The notes under the pieces are model-generated. The model saw only the letters and a list, made by a program, of their open reading frames with translations. It was not told the DNA's origin and did not search any database. Shown one piece after another: positions 11,817-20,621 of a DNA stretch of 64,000 nucleotides (its first letter is position 1; the number at the start of each line of letters is the position of its first letter). A program made the position numbers and the translations under genes. The stretch is from Rhodococcus spelaei. Lineage in GTDB: Bacteria; Actinomycetota; Actinomycetes; Mycobacteriales; Mycobacteriaceae. The stretch is taken from the NCBI RefSeq assembly GCF_006704125.1, contig NZ_VIGH01000006.1, forward strand, positions 1-64,000. The letters are read 5' to 3'.

Positions 11817-12848
11817 ATGAATCAAGGACGAGCGACAGGGGAGCAACAGACCGTGGTGACACCGCAGCCGCCAGCGGCGGAGTCAGAGCGCCAGTACCCC
11901 GACGGGCAGGGGCACGCGAGCGCGCTCTGCGACGACCGGCCGTCCGACCATCGCGACAACACCAACCTCGACAACACGGATCTCGCCGGCACCGTCTTCG
12001 ACGACGAGGCGGAACTCGGCCCCACCGGCCGACCGCTGCGTGTGATCCCCGAACCTGCCCCTGTCCAGACGCACGGTCCGGCGAAGGTCATCGCGATGTG
12101 CAACCAGAAGGGTGGCGTCGGCAAGACCACTTCGACGATCAACCTCGGCGCATCGCTGGCCGAGTGCGGCCGCCGGGTGCTCCTGGTCGACCTCGATCCG
12201 CAGGGCGCACTGTCGGCGGGTCTCGGCGTCGCCCATCACGACCTGGACCTCACCGTGCACAACCTGCTGGTCGAGCCGAAGGTGTCGATCGACGAGGTAC
12301 TGATGCGGACCCGGGTCGAGAACCTGGACCTGCTGCCCAGCAACATCGACCTGTCGGCCGCCGAGATCCAGCTGGTCACCGAGGTGGGGCGCGAGCAGAC
12401 GCTCGGCCGGGTGCTGTACCCGGTGCTCGACCGCTACGACTACATCCTGATCGACTGCCAGCCGTCGCTGGGCCTGCTCACCGTCAACGCACTGGCCTGC
12501 GCCGAGGGCGTCATCATTCCGATGGAGTGCGAGTACTTCAGCCTGCGCGGGCTTGCCCTGCTCAACGACACGGTGGAGAAGGTCCGCGACCGGTTGAACC
12601 CGCGGCTGCAGATGTCCGGGATCGTGGTGACCATGTTCGACGCGCGGACGCTGCACGCACGCGAGGTGATGGCTCGGGTGGTCGAGGTGTTCGGTGACCT
12701 GGTCTTCGACACCGTCGTCAACCGCACCGTGCGCTTCCCCGAGACCAGCGTCGCGGGCGAACCGATCACCACGTGGGCACCGAAATCCGGTGGCGCACAG
12801 GCGTATCGGTCGCTGGCGCGCGAAGTGATAGCGCGGTCCGGTCGGTAG
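11817..12848 (+). CDS. ParA/Soj-family ATPase
   Basis: A 343-residue ParA-type ATPase with a disordered acidic N-terminal 75 residues. The deviant Walker A KGGVGKTTS, the VDLDPQGALS motif and DYILIDCQPSLGLLT identify the family. No parB or parS is nearby; in mycobacteria this second ParA-like gene (Rv1708) always precedes scpA, so it probably works with the condensin ScpAB rather than with ParB, which is inference. The stop (TAG) is followed directly by the ATG of scpA. ATG 11817 was taken as the start; a GTG about 12 codons later is an alternative. Confidence 0.9.
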   Translation: MNQGRATGEQQTVVTPQPPAAESERQYPDGQGHASALCDDRPSDHRDNTNLDNTDLAGTVFDDEAELGPTGRPLRVIPEPAPVQTHGPAKVIAMCNQKGGVGKTTSTINLGASLAECGRRVLLVDLDPQGALSAGLGVAHHDLDLTVHNLLVEPKVSIDEVLMRTRVENLDLLPSNIDLSAAEIQLVTEVGREQTLGRVLYPVLDRYDYILIDCQPSLGLLTVNALACAEGVIIPMECEYFSLRGLALLNDTVEKVRDRLNPRLQMSGIVVTMFDARTLHAREVMARVVEVFGDLVFDTVVNRTVRFPETSVAGEPITTWAPKSGGAQAYRSLAREVIARSGR

Positions 12849-13730
12849 ATGGACACTGCGCCGGCCGTAGACGTCGCGCCGATCGAGACCGTTGTGCCGG
12901 TGGAGCCCGTGCCCGAGGAGCCCGCGGCAGCCGAGGAACCCGGCAAGCCCGGATTCCGGGTGCGACTGCGGAATTTCGAGGGTCCGTTCGACCTGCTGCT
13001 CACCCTGATCAACCAGCGTCGCCTCGACGTGACCGAGGTCGCGTTGCACCAGGTCACCGACGATTTCATCGCGTACACCCGGGTGCTGGGTGCCGAGATG
13101 CCGCTCGACGCGACCACGGAGTTCCTGGTCGTCGCCGCGACCCTGCTCGACCTCAAGGCTGCCCGACTGCTGCCCTCCGGCGACGTGGAGGATGCCGAGG
13201 ACCTCGCGCTGCTCGAGGCGCGGGACCTGCTGTTCGCGCGACTGCTGCAGTACCGGGCCTACAAGCAGGTCGCGCAGTTGTTCGCCGAGCTCGAGGCCGC
13301 CGCGTTGCGCCGGTACCCGCGGTCGGTCGCGCTGGAGGACAAGTTCGCCGGACTGTTGCCGGAGGTGCTGCTCGGCGTCGATCCGCAGGCCTTCGCGGAC
13401 ATTGCCGCGACCGCGTTCGCGCCGCGACCGGTCCCGACGGTCGGCCTGGACCACCTGCACGTGTCGGCGGTGTCGGTGCCCGAGCAGGCGGCGATGGTGC
13501 TGGAGCTCCTCAAGGAGCGTGGCCAGGGTCAGTGGGCGAGTTTCGGTGACCTGGTCGCGGGCTGCGATGTCACAGTGCAGATCGTGGCACGATTCCTGGC
13601 GCTGCTGGAGCTCTACCGGGAACGGGCGGTGGCGTTCGAACAGCCCAAACCGCTCGGGGAGCTGCTGGTCAGCTGGACGGGCGAGGTGGATGCCGACGCG
13701 CAGACACTGGTGAGTGAGGACTACGGTTAA
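12849..13730 (+). CDS. scpA: Segregation and condensation protein A
   Basis: The kleisin subunit of the SMC-ScpAB condensin, which bridges SMC heads during chromosome segregation. The 293-residue protein has an acidic Pro/Glu-rich N-terminus (about 35 residues) and then the hallmark start VRLRNFEGPFDLLLTLINQ, with a C-terminal winged helix (FGDLVAGCDVTVQIVARFLALLELYRE split around residue 240). Start ATG 12849 abuts the parA stop. The gene looks intact: its stop TAA comes right before the left-hand hairpin of a TnpB element, which now separates it from scpB. Confidence 0.94.
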   Translation: MDTAPAVDVAPIETVVPVEPVPEEPAAAEEPGKPGFRVRLRNFEGPFDLLLTLINQRRLDVTEVALHQVTDDFIAYTRVLGAEMPLDATTEFLVVAATLLDLKAARLLPSGDVEDAEDLALLEARDLLFARLLQYRAYKQVAQLFAELEAAALRRYPRSVALEDKFAGLLPEVLLGVDPQAFADIAATAFAPRPVPTVGLDHLHVSAVSVPEQAAMVLELLKERGQGQWASFGDLVAGCDVTVQIVARFLALLELYRERAVAFEQPKPLGELLVSWTGEVDADAQTLVSEDYG

Positions 13731-13735
13731 CGCTT

Positions 13736-13755
13736 CTCCTGCCTAAAGGCTGGAG
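13736..13755 (-). repeat. Right-end hairpin of the TnpB element
   Basis: The plus strand reads CTCCTGCC-TAAA-GGCTGGAG: an 8-bp stem with one T-T mismatch and a 4-nt loop. It lies a few bases after the scpA stop and 26 bp before the tnpB stop codon. In this superfamily such hairpins are recognised by TnpA and also lie at the 3' end of the guide RNA (reRNA/omegaRNA) that overlaps the end of tnpB. If that applies here, the guide would be copied from the end of scpA. Confidence 0.6.
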
Positions 13756-13780
13756 ATTCCAAGCTCAGACCGCAACCCGA

Positions 13781-14944
13781 CTACCCACCCCGAAGGGAGG
13801 GATCAGATTGTCTGACATCTTCAACACTTGTGTGGCCGCGCTCTGCCACAGCCAGAATCACCCCGGCAGCGTTCCGATCCCGACCGGCGGTGTAGCGGCA
13901 GCCATGGCAACGGAAGACTCGTTCCGCGAATCCGAGGCGTTGCTTGGCTCTCGCGAAACACCTCGAACACGTCATCGTCCTGTAGGCGGGCTGAACCAAC
14001 ACCACCTTCCGGCCGGCCCGCAAACCACGATCGATCAGTTCCCGTTTCGCAAGGCCGATCGCTGCATCGGAGGCATTGCGGGCCATCGTGGACTTGGCGA
14101 GGAACTTCGGGGTGAAATCCTCCACCGCAATCAACGCATGCCGGTCAATCACCGACTTCGCCCACACACGCGATTGATGTTCGGTCTGGCGGGCCGCCTT
14201 CTTCTGCAGCCTCGCCGCGTCCCGCTTCGCACGTTCGTAGCCCCGCGACTGCGGACCACGCTTGCCACTGTGACGTCGCGACATCTTCCGTTGCGCCTTC
14301 GCCAACTCCGCCGCACAGCGCTGCCGATGCCCGAGATACGGCAGGTCGAACTCGCTGCTCGTCGTGGTGGCAGTGGTGCTCACACCCCAGTCGACACCGA
14401 TCCCACCCACTGCATCGGGTGCGGGTTCGGTGTCGCGGTGGACAACGAACGAGGCATACCAATGCCCCAACGAATCCTGGGTGACGCGAACACTGGTCGG
14501 ATCGGACGGCAATTCCCGCGACCACACCACCGGGACGCTCACTCCCTTCGGGAGGATCAACCGCCCTTCGCGCAGGGAGAATCCCCGCAGGGTGTACTCG
14601 AGGGAAGGCAGCGAGTTTTTCCGCGCCTTGAACACCGGCCGGCCTCGGCCCTTCACCTTGAAGGAATGGTCCAACGCCTGCGCACAGGTGCGGAGGGTTT
14701 GTTGTTGGGCGACCTGCGACCCGTCCCGCAGCCACGCACTGTTCGAGCGGGCTTGGGTGAGGAGCTTCGACAGCTTCCCGAGCGTCGGCCGCAGACCCGA
14801 CTTCTGGTGATGGACAGCCTCGTTCCACAGGAACCTGCATCGATGCCATTCAGCGGTCAGAGCACGTTGCGCTATCGCGCCGGGCCGGAGCCGGTAGTTG
14901 TAGCGCACCACTTCCTCCACACCCGGGAAGGTAACCGACTCCAC
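13781..14944 (-). CDS. tnpB: RNA-guided endonuclease TnpB
   Basis: A TnpB-family nuclease of up to 387 residues, with all catalytic parts present. The RuvC-I aspartate is Asp185 in GIGVDWGVS, RuvC-II Glu275 is in LIAVEDFTPK, a four-cysteine zinc ribbon is formed by Cys326, Cys329, Cys346 and Cys349, and RuvC-III Asp356 is in GRDRNAAGVIL. TnpB proteins cut DNA guided by an RNA from the element's right end and are the ancestors of Cas12. The start is uncertain: GTG 14944 gives the full frame, while GTG 14908 (VRYNYRLRPG) has GGAGGA close upstream and starts where relatives usually do. The gene faces against scpA and scpB and has no TnpA partner. Confidence 0.9.
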   Translation of the reverse strand: MESVTFPGVEEVVRYNYRLRPGAIAQRALTAEWHRCRFLWNEAVHHQKSGLRPTLGKLSKLLTQARSNSAWLRDGSQVAQQQTLRTCAQALDHSFKVKGRGRPVFKARKNSLPSLEYTLRGFSLREGRLILPKGVSVPVVWSRELPSDPTSVRVTQDSLGHWYASFVVHRDTEPAPDAVGGIGVDWGVSTTATTTSSEFDLPYLGHRQRCAAELAKAQRKMSRRHSGKRGPQSRGYERAKRDAARLQKKAARQTEHQSRVWAKSVIDRHALIAVEDFTPKFLAKSTMARNASDAAIGLAKRELIDRGLRAGRKVVLVQPAYRTMTCSRCFARAKQRLGFAERVFRCHGCRYTAGRDRNAAGVILAVAERGHTSVEDVRQSDPSLRGG

Positions 14945-15009
14945 CGACAGGAAGGAGGACGGCGCTTCCTCTCCCCGGTGAACGAAGGAGTAACCGCGCC
15001 GAACTTGCG

Positions 15010-15756
15010 ATGAGTGAGCTCGAACAGACGGCAGAGATAGACGCGGCGGGCGATCTGGACCCGGACCTCGATCTGGACACGAACCTCGATCTGGACACGG
15101 GTGTCGACCCGGACGACCGGCTCGACGACGACGAACTCGTGTCTGCGCTGGAGTCGTTGTTGCTGGTCGTGGACTCGCCGGCGGGTAACGACGCCCTCGC
15201 CTCGGCGGTCGGCGACACCCCTGGCCGGATCGAACGGACGCTGCGCCGGATGTCGGCCGAGCTGACCGCGCGGCGCAGCGGAATCGACCTGCGGTACGCC
15301 GGGGACGGGTGGCGTTTCTACACCCGCAACGAGAACGCTCCGTACGTCGAACGGATGCTGCTCGACGGCGCTCGGTCGAAACTCACACGCGCGGCTTTGG
15401 AAACATTGGCCGTTGTTGCGTACCGTCAACCTTTGACCCGTGCGCGGGTGAGTGCGGTTCGCGGCGTGAACGTCGACGGTGTGATGCGCACTCTGCTCGC
15501 CCGTGGGCTGGTCGCGGAGGCCGGTGTGGACTCCGAGACCAACGCGACGACGTATTCGACGACCGAGCTGTTCCTCGAACGGCTCGGCCTGGCCTCGCTG
15601 GCAGATCTGCCGGCGCTGGCGCCGTTGCTGCCCGACGTCGATGTCATCGACGACATCAGCGACGACATGGAGTCAGACCCGCGGTTCACCAAACTGGGAG
15701 CCGCACGGGCGGGATCCGAACCCGAGTTGGACACCCGCGTAGATAGCGAAGAGTGA
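15010..15756 (+). CDS. scpB: Segregation and condensation protein B
   Basis: ScpB, the winged-helix partner of ScpA in the SMC condensin. The 248-residue protein begins with an acidic stretch containing two copies of a repeat (DLDLDT), then the ScpB core: DDELVSALESLLLVVDSPA, FYTRNENAPYVERMLLDG, LETLAVVAYRQPLTRARVSAVRG. The C-terminal 25 residues are acidic. ATG 15010 is the only sensible start, but it has no close ribosome site: the nearest GAAGGAG ends 19 nt upstream. In relatives scpB is usually coupled to scpA by overlap; here the TnpB element breaks that link. It overlaps the pseudouridine synthase gene by 4 bp. Confidence 0.93.
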   Translation: MSELEQTAEIDAAGDLDPDLDLDTNLDLDTGVDPDDRLDDDELVSALESLLLVVDSPAGNDALASAVGDTPGRIERTLRRMSAELTARRSGIDLRYAGDGWRFYTRNENAPYVERMLLDGARSKLTRAALETLAVVAYRQPLTRARVSAVRGVNVDGVMRTLLARGLVAEAGVDSETNATTYSTTELFLERLGLASLADLPALAPLLPDVDVIDDISDDMESDPRFTKLGAARAGSEPELDTRVDSEE

Positions 15757-16940
15757 CAGGACCAAAAGTGAACAGACCCGCTCGCCGTGATGGCACACCG
15801 GACCGTGGCAGGAGCAATCCCGCCCGCAAGAACACGAACAAGAAGGACGCGCCCCAGAGGGGGTCGGGTTCGAGGGGTTCGGCACCCCGTGATTCCGCCC
15901 GAGGCGGCGAGTCCCGCGGCTCCTACGATCGGCCTGAGCGTGGATCGACTCAGCGAGGCGCTGCCCCGCGCGGCGGCGAGGCCCGGGTCTCGCAGGATCG
16001 TACCGAGCGTGGCGCGGCCGCAGGCCAGGCCGGTGCAGGCAAGAAGCCGCATCGCGGCCAGCCCGCCGGCGCAGGCAAGAACAAGTACGGCAAGCCCAAG
16101 GCGTCGAAGCCGCAGCGCGCCCAGCAGGCCGCTCCCAAGGTCAGCAACGCCAAGCCGGCCCGGCACCAGTACGCCGACGGCCCGGCGCCCGCCAAGCTGC
16201 CCGCCGGCGAGGGCATGCGCCTGCAGAAGGTGCTCGCCCAGGCCGGTGTGGCCTCGCGTCGCGCCGCCGAGGAACTGATCGAGCAGGGTCGCGTCGAGGT
16301 CGACGGCCGCATCGTCGTCGAACAGGGCCTGCGGGTCGACCCCGAGAACGCCGTGGTCCGAGTCGACGGCGTCCGCGTCGTCGTGAAGAAGGACCTGGTC
16401 CACATCGCGCTGAACAAGCCGCGCGGCTGGCAGTCCACCATGTCCGACGACCTGGGCCGCCCCTGCATCGGCGACATCGTCTCCGAACGGGTGTCCGCCG
16501 GCCAGCGACTGTTCCACGTCGGGCGTCTCGACGCCGACACCGAGGGCCTGATCCTGCTGACCAACGACGGCGATCTCGCGCACCGGCTGATGCACCCGTC
16601 CTTCGAGGTTCCCAAGACCTACCTCGCGACGGTGTCCGGTGTGGTCGATCGCAACCTCGGCAAGACGCTCAAGGCGGGCGTCGAGCTCGAGGACGGCCCG
16701 GCCAAGGTCGACTCGTACGCACTGCTCGACGTCAACCAGGGCAAGTCCCTGGTGAAGATCGTGCTGCACGAGGGCCGCAAGCACATCGTGCGCCGCCTCC
16801 TCGAGGCGGTCGGCCATCCGGTGGTCCGCCTGGTGCGTACCGACATCGGTCCGGTCGCGCTCGGCGACGGACGGCCGGGCACCCTCCGGGTCATCGGACC
16901 TGGTGAGGTCGGCGCGCTGTACAAGGCGGTCGGGCTGTGA
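15753..16940 (+). CDS. rRNA pseudouridine synthase, RsuA/RluB family
   Basis: A 395-residue pseudouridine synthase that modifies rRNA. The first roughly 150 residues are a basic disordered region rich in Arg, Gly, Ser and Lys. This is followed by an S4 domain ([19 protein letters not shown]) and the catalytic domain with [17 protein letters not shown], in which the Asp of RLDxxT is the nucleophile. The GTG at 15753 overlaps the scpB stop; GTG 15768 is an equally good start. Placement after scpAB and before cmk matches Rv1711 and many Gram-positive bacteria, where the enzyme is RluB (23S rRNA); which uridine is modified cannot be read from the sequence. Confidence 0.92.
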   Translation: MTGPKVNRPARRDGTPDRGRSNPARKNTNKKDAPQRGSGSRGSAPRDSARGGESRGSYDRPERGSTQRGAAPRGGEARVSQDRTERGAAAGQAGAGKKPHRGQPAGAGKNKYGKPKASKPQRAQQAAPKVSNAKPARHQYADGPAPAKLPAGEGMRLQKVLAQAGVASRRAAEELIEQGRVEVDGRIVVEQGLRVDPENAVVRVDGVRVVVKKDLVHIALNKPRGWQSTMSDDLGRPCIGDIVSERVSAGQRLFHVGRLDADTEGLILLTNDGDLAHRLMHPSFEVPKTYLATVSGVVDRNLGKTLKAGVELEDGPAKVDSYALLDVNQGKSLVKIVLHEGRKHIVRRLLEAVGHPVVRLVRTDIGPVALGDGRPGTLRVIGPGEVGALYKAVGL

Positions 16941-17635
16941 CCGAACAGGTCGGTGCCCGCCTCGTCGTCGCCATGGACGGACCGTCGGGTACCGGCAAGT
17001 CCAGCGTGTCCCGTCGCCTCGCCGACGGCCTCGCCGCGCGTTACCTCGACACCGGCGCGATGTACCGGATCGCCACCCTGCACGTGCTGCGCTGCGGCGT
17101 CGACATCGGTGACGCCGCAGCGATTGCTGCGGCGACCAAGGCGCTCGAGCTGTCGATCGGGACCGATCCGGTCTCCGACCGGGTGCTGCTCGCCGGCGAG
17201 GACGTCACCGACGAGATCCGCGGCGCCGCCGTGACGCAGGCCGTCTCGGCGGTGTCCGCGGTGCCCGAGGTACGTACGATCCTGGTCGACAAGCAGCGGC
17301 AGTTCGTCGCGACCACCGACCGAATCGTGGTCGAGGGGCGCGACATCGGCACGGTGGTGCTGCCGGACGCGGACGTGAAGATCTACCTCACCGCCACGGC
17401 GGAGGCGCGGGCGCAGCGACGCAACGCGCAGAACATCGCCGAGGGTCGCGGCGACGACTACGCGGCGGTGCTGGCCGACGTGCAGCGCCGTGACCATCTC
17501 GATTCCACCCGCGCGGTGTCCCCGCTACGACCCGCCGACGACTCGGTGATCGTGGACACCAGCGAACTGGGCATAGACGACGTGATCGGCAGGTTGCTGC
17601 TGGTTGTGCGTGAGCGAACTGGAGCAGTGCAGTGA
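16937..17635 (+). CDS. cmk: Cytidylate kinase
   Basis: Phosphorylates CMP and dCMP with ATP. The 232-residue protein has the P-loop [12 protein letters not shown] near the N-terminus, the substrate motif LDTGAMYRI, the [20 protein letters not shown] segment and the late lid region [19 protein letters not shown]. The GTG start and its stop each overlap a neighbour by 4 bp (rsuA-family gene before, der after), so scpB through der are very probably one translation-coupled operon. Confidence 0.96.
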   Translation: MTEQVGARLVVAMDGPSGTGKSSVSRRLADGLAARYLDTGAMYRIATLHVLRCGVDIGDAAAIAAATKALELSIGTDPVSDRVLLAGEDVTDEIRGAAVTQAVSAVSAVPEVRTILVDKQRQFVATTDRIVVEGRDIGTVVLPDADVKIYLTATAEARAQRRNAQNIAEGRGDDYAAVLADVQRRDHLDSTRAVSPLRPADDSVIVDTSELGIDDVIGRLLLVVRERTGAVQ

Positions 17636-19068
17636 CCGACAGTCTTGACTTCGGCGGATCGGAATTCGCCGGCGACGGAACCTGGAGCGAGGAATCGGAC
17701 TGGGAGTTCGTCGATTTCGAGGAGGGCGAGGAGGGCGAGGGCCATGTCCCCGTCCCCACCCTCGCGATCGTGGGTAGGCCGAACGTCGGCAAGTCCACGC
17801 TCGTGAACCGGATCATCGGCCGGCGTGAGGCCGTCGTCGAGGACATCCCGGGTGTCACCCGCGACCGCGTCTCCTACGAGGCCAACTGGTCCGGCCGGCG
17901 GTTCATGGTGCAGGACACCGGCGGGTGGGAGCCCGACGCGAAGGGCCTGCAGCAGTCGGTGGCCCGGCAGGCCGAGCAGGCCATGCAGACTGCCGACGCC
18001 ATCATCCTGGTGGTCGACGCGGTGGTCGGCGCGACCGCCACCGACGAGGCCGTCGCGCGGGTGCTGCGCCGGTCGAAGACGCCGGTCCTGTTGGTGGCCA
18101 ACAAGGTTGACGACGAGCGGACCGAGTCGGAGGTGGCCGCGCTGTGGTCGCTCGGCCTCGGTCAGCCGCACTCGGTGAGTTCGATCCACGGCCGCGGCAC
18201 CGGTGACCTGCTCGACGAGGTGCTCGCGGTGCTGCCCGAGACCCCGCGCGAGGGCACCGGTGGCCAGGGCCCGCGCCGGGTGTCGCTGGTCGGCAAGCCG
18301 AACGTCGGAAAGTCCAGCCTGATCAACAAGCTGTCCGGTGCCGAACGGTCGGTGGTGCACGACGTCGCCGGTACGACCGTCGACCCGGTGGACTCGCTGG
18401 TCGAGCTCGGCGGCAAGGTGTGGCGCTTCGTCGACACCGCGGGTCTGCGCAAGAAGGTCAGCCACGCGAGTGGCCACGAGTTCTACGCGTCCCTGCGGAC
18501 GAAGGGCGCGATCGAGGCCTCCGAGGTCGCGATCCTGCTGATCGACGCCTCGCAGCCGATCACAGAGCAGGACCTGCGGGTGCTGTCGATGGTCTCGGAT
18601 GCCGGTCGCGCGCTGGTGCTGGCGTTCAACAAGTGGGACCTCGTCGACGAGGACCGCCGGCTCATGCTCGAGCGGGAAATCGACCGGGACCTGGTGCGGG
18701 TGCCGTGGGCGCAGCGGGTGAACATCTCCGCGCACACCGGCCGGGCCGTGCAGAAGCTGGTCCCGGCGCTGGAGACGGCGCTGGACTCCTGGGACAAGCG
18801 GATCCCGACGGGCCGGTTGAACAACTGGCTCAAGGAGGTCGTCGCGGCGACCCCGCCGCCGATGCGTGGCGGTCGACTGCCCCGGATCATGTTCGCCACC
18901 CAGGCGGGCACCCGTCCGCCGACGTTCGTGCTGTTCACCACGGGGTTCCTCGAGGCCGGCTACCGCCGCTTCCTGGAGCGTCGCCTGCGTGAGGAGTTCA
19001 ACTTCGACGGCAGCCCGGTGCGCGTCTCGGTGCGTGTGCGGGAGAAGCGGGAGCGCAAGAAGCGCTGA
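17632..19068 (+). CDS. der: Ribosome biogenesis GTPase Der (EngA)
   Basis: Der is an essential GTPase for 50S subunit assembly. The 478-residue protein has two GTPase domains in tandem: G1 motifs GRPNVGKST (about residue 47) and GKPNVGKSS (about 222), with DTGGW and DTAGL switch II motifs and NKVD and NKWD specificity motifs. A KH-like domain follows and the basic tail ends KRERKKR. The acidic N-terminal extension of about 40 residues is typical of actinobacterial Der. The GTG start overlaps cmk by 4 bp. A GC-rich hairpin closes the operon. Confidence 0.96.
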   Translation: MTDSLDFGGSEFAGDGTWSEESDWEFVDFEEGEEGEGHVPVPTLAIVGRPNVGKSTLVNRIIGRREAVVEDIPGVTRDRVSYEANWSGRRFMVQDTGGWEPDAKGLQQSVARQAEQAMQTADAIILVVDAVVGATATDEAVARVLRRSKTPVLLVANKVDDERTESEVAALWSLGLGQPHSVSSIHGRGTGDLLDEVLAVLPETPREGTGGQGPRRVSLVGKPNVGKSSLINKLSGAERSVVHDVAGTTVDPVDSLVELGGKVWRFVDTAGLRKKVSHASGHEFYASLRTKGAIEASEVAILLIDASQPITEQDLRVLSMVSDAGRALVLAFNKWDLVDEDRRLMLEREIDRDLVRVPWAQRVNISAHTGRAVQKLVPALETALDSWDKRIPTGRLNNWLKEVVAATPPPMRGGRLPRIMFATQAGTRPPTFVLFTTGFLEAGYRRFLERRLREEFNFDGSPVRVSVRVREKRERKKR

Positions 19069-19080
19069 GGCTCTTCGGCC

Positions 19081-19109
19081 GACGCGGCGGCGGAACTCGC
19101 CGCCGCGTC
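19081..19109 (+). terminator. Terminator after der
   Basis: A perfect 12-bp stem (GACGCGGCGGCG and its complement) with a 5-nt loop, 12 nt after the der stop. There is no T-run, as is common for actinobacterial terminators. Confidence 0.65.
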
Positions 19110-19193
19110 CGCCGAGAAACGGTCCACGACGAGGCGATTCGCGATCCGGAGTCGCACTGATGTAATCTCATCGAGCGCCCGCAAGGGAGTGGA

Positions 19194-19267
19194 CGGGCTG
19201 TGGCGCAGCTTGGTAGCGCACCTGACTGGGGGTCAGGTGGTCGCAGGTTCAAATCCTGTCAGCCCGA
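19194..19267 (+). tRNA. tRNA-Pro (GGG anticodon)
   Basis: A 74-nt tRNA. The acceptor stem is CGGGCTG (19194-19200) pairing with CAGCCCG (19260-19266), with discriminator A. The anticodon stem CCTGA/TCAGG encloses loop CTGGGGG, giving anticodon GGG at 19228-19230, which reads proline CCC and CCU codons. The T-arm contains GTTCAAATC. CCA is not encoded and must be added. Confidence 0.96.
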
Positions 19268-19273
19268 CAGAAA

Positions 19274-19309
19274 CGAAGGCCGTTCCGGAGAAATCCGGGA
19301 CGGCCTTCG
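19274..19309 (+). terminator. Terminator after tRNA-Pro
   Basis: A 15-bp stem (CGAAGGCCGTTCCGG with CCGGGACGGCCTTCG, one G-T pair) and a 6-nt AGAAAT loop, 6 nt downstream of the tRNA. Confidence 0.85.
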
Positions 19310-19405
19310 TCGTGTTCGGCCGCAGGTCCGGGTGGTTTTCCCGCGCCCGCCGATTGTTAGGCTGAGCAGGATCATCACCTCATCCACCCGTCGGGAGAAC
19401 TCACC

Positions 19406-20215
19406 GTGGTCGACCTCGCATATGTCATCGCCGGAATGGAAGCCACCGGCGGCGCCGGCCTCCAGGTCGACCTCAAGACGTTCCAGGAACTCGGCGTGTA
19501 CGGCGTCGGCACCACCACCTGCATCGTGTCCTTCGATCCGAAGAACAACTGGTCGCACCGGTTCGTGCCGATCGCTCCGGAGGTGATCGCCGACCAGATC
19601 GAGGCCGCGACCGCCGCCCACGACCTCGACACCGTCAAGATCGGCATGCTCGGCACCCCCGCGACCATCGAGGTCGTGGCCGAGAAGCTGCGCGGTCAGT
19701 CGTGGCGGCACGTCGTGCTGGACCCGGTGCTGATCTGCAAGGGTCAGGAGCCCGGCGCCGCGCTGGACACCGACACCGCGCTGCGCGAGTCGATCCTGCC
19801 GCTCGCAACCGTGGTGACCCCGAACCTGTTCGAGGCGCGGACGCTGGCCGGGATGGATTCCATCGGTTCGGTCGACGAGTTGGTCGAGGCCGCCCGCCGC
19901 ATCCACGACCTCGGTCCGCGGTACGTCCTCGCCAAGGGTGGGGTCGAACTGCCAGGCGACGACGCAGTGGACGTGCTCTTCGACGGAGAGGACGTCACGA
20001 TCCTCGCCGCACCGAAGATCGGCCGCGAGCGGGTGTCGGGGGCGGGTTGCACGCTCGCGGCCGCGGTCACCGCGGAACTGGCGAAGGGCGTCGACGTGCA
20101 CGACGCGGTCGACTTCGCGAAGGAGTTCGTCACGGCAGGCATCGAGGGCCGCGTCGCCGCACACACACCGTTCGACACGGTCTGGCAGGGCGCCTTCGTC
20201 GACGCCCTGGCCTGA
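19406..20215 (+). CDS. Pyridoxamine / hydroxymethylpyrimidine kinase (PdxK/ThiD family)
   Basis: A 269-residue ribokinase-superfamily enzyme of the ThiD/PdxK clade, which phosphorylates hydroxymethylpyrimidine (thiamin path) or pyridoxal/pyridoxamine (vitamin B6). Near the N-terminus VIAGMEATGGAGLQVDLKTF replaces the ThiD consensus AGSDSSGGAG, a variant seen in bifunctional PdxK types. Other motifs are DTVKIGMLG, DPVLICKG, TPNLFEA and the ATP-site GAGCTLAAAV near residue 212. GTG 19406 has GGGAGA 6-7 nt upstream. The gene stands alone, with no thiamin or B6 genes nearby, so the substrate cannot be settled from the sequence. Confidence 0.85.
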   Translation: MVDLAYVIAGMEATGGAGLQVDLKTFQELGVYGVGTTTCIVSFDPKNNWSHRFVPIAPEVIADQIEAATAAHDLDTVKIGMLGTPATIEVVAEKLRGQSWRHVVLDPVLICKGQEPGAALDTDTALRESILPLATVVTPNLFEARTLAGMDSIGSVDELVEAARRIHDLGPRYVLAKGGVELPGDDAVDVLFDGEDVTILAAPKIGRERVSGAGCTLAAAVTAELAKGVDVHDAVDFAKEFVTAGIEGRVAAHTPFDTVWQGAFVDALA

Positions 20216-20240
20216 ACCGGTACGGGGCTAGGGTCGCCTG

Positions 20241-20554
20241 ATGGACGACGCCCCGACACTCACCCGCGAGGTCTGCGCCACCGCGCTCGCCGACTTCCGG
20301 CCGTGTGCGGTGGACCGGGCCGGGCATCGCGTCGCCGCCGTCGCGCTCGTGGTCGTCGAACGCGGTGACGGGACGCCGAGCCCGTGATCCGGTCACTCCC
20401 CGGTGCGGCTGAACCGTTGCTGCGGTGGCCGTTCCGCGGTGAGCAGTTGTTCGCGCCGACCGCGGCGATCATTCACCAATTCCGGGAGGTGGCGTTGCAC
20501 GGCCGTCACACCCGCGTCGTCGACTTCGCGCAACCCGACTTCGCCTCCCGCTGA
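20241..20554 (+). pseudogene. Nudix hydrolase remnant with the catalytic middle deleted
   Basis: Two pieces matching the two ends of the intact Nudix gene at 20622. The first (20241-20387) reads MDDAPTLTREVCATALADF and continues to VAAVALVVVERG, like the intact LTRDDCAARVAAF and AAVALTVI. A stop follows at codon 49. The second piece (about 20384-20554, another frame) reads LLRWPFRG, then IIHQFREVALHGR and FAQPDFASR-stop, like the intact LRWPFRG, IIHQFREVVLHGR and FSQPDFAAR-stop. About 105 codons between, including the whole Nudix box, are missing. Even the bases before both start codons look alike. This is best explained as a tandem duplicate that lost its core. Two short overlapping frames (GTGA at 20384) remain, but function is unlikely. 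Confidence 0.85.
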
Positions 20555-20621
20555 CCGGGAACGACGCCGGACACGACGCCGGGCCGCCCGTCCGGCCCTG
20601 AGTGCAGGTTACGGTCGGGTG

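Larger units (their letters stand above)
13731..14989 (-). mobile_element. Solitary TnpB element (IS200/IS605 superfamily, IS1341-like)
   Basis: About 1.26 kb carrying only a TnpB gene, with no TnpA transposase, lying between scpA and scpB, which are normally adjacent or overlapping. The right end (3' of tnpB) carries an imperfect hairpin at 13736-13755, the usual subterminal structure of this family. At the other end a second imperfect hairpin (around 14955-14978) is followed by TTAC on the minus strand (14990-14993), a tetranucleotide typical of the flanking target. The boundaries are inferred from these signals. Mobility would need a TnpA supplied from elsewhere. Confidence 0.75.

Noticed and set aside
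13808-15013. Plus-strand open frame of 401 codons across the TnpB region
   Set aside because: Opposite of an intact TnpB with all catalytic residues; no similarity seen.
20403-20621. Upstream extension of the intact Nudix gene
   Set aside because: It reads the neighbouring remnant in a wrong frame; ATG 20622 begins the conserved sequence.
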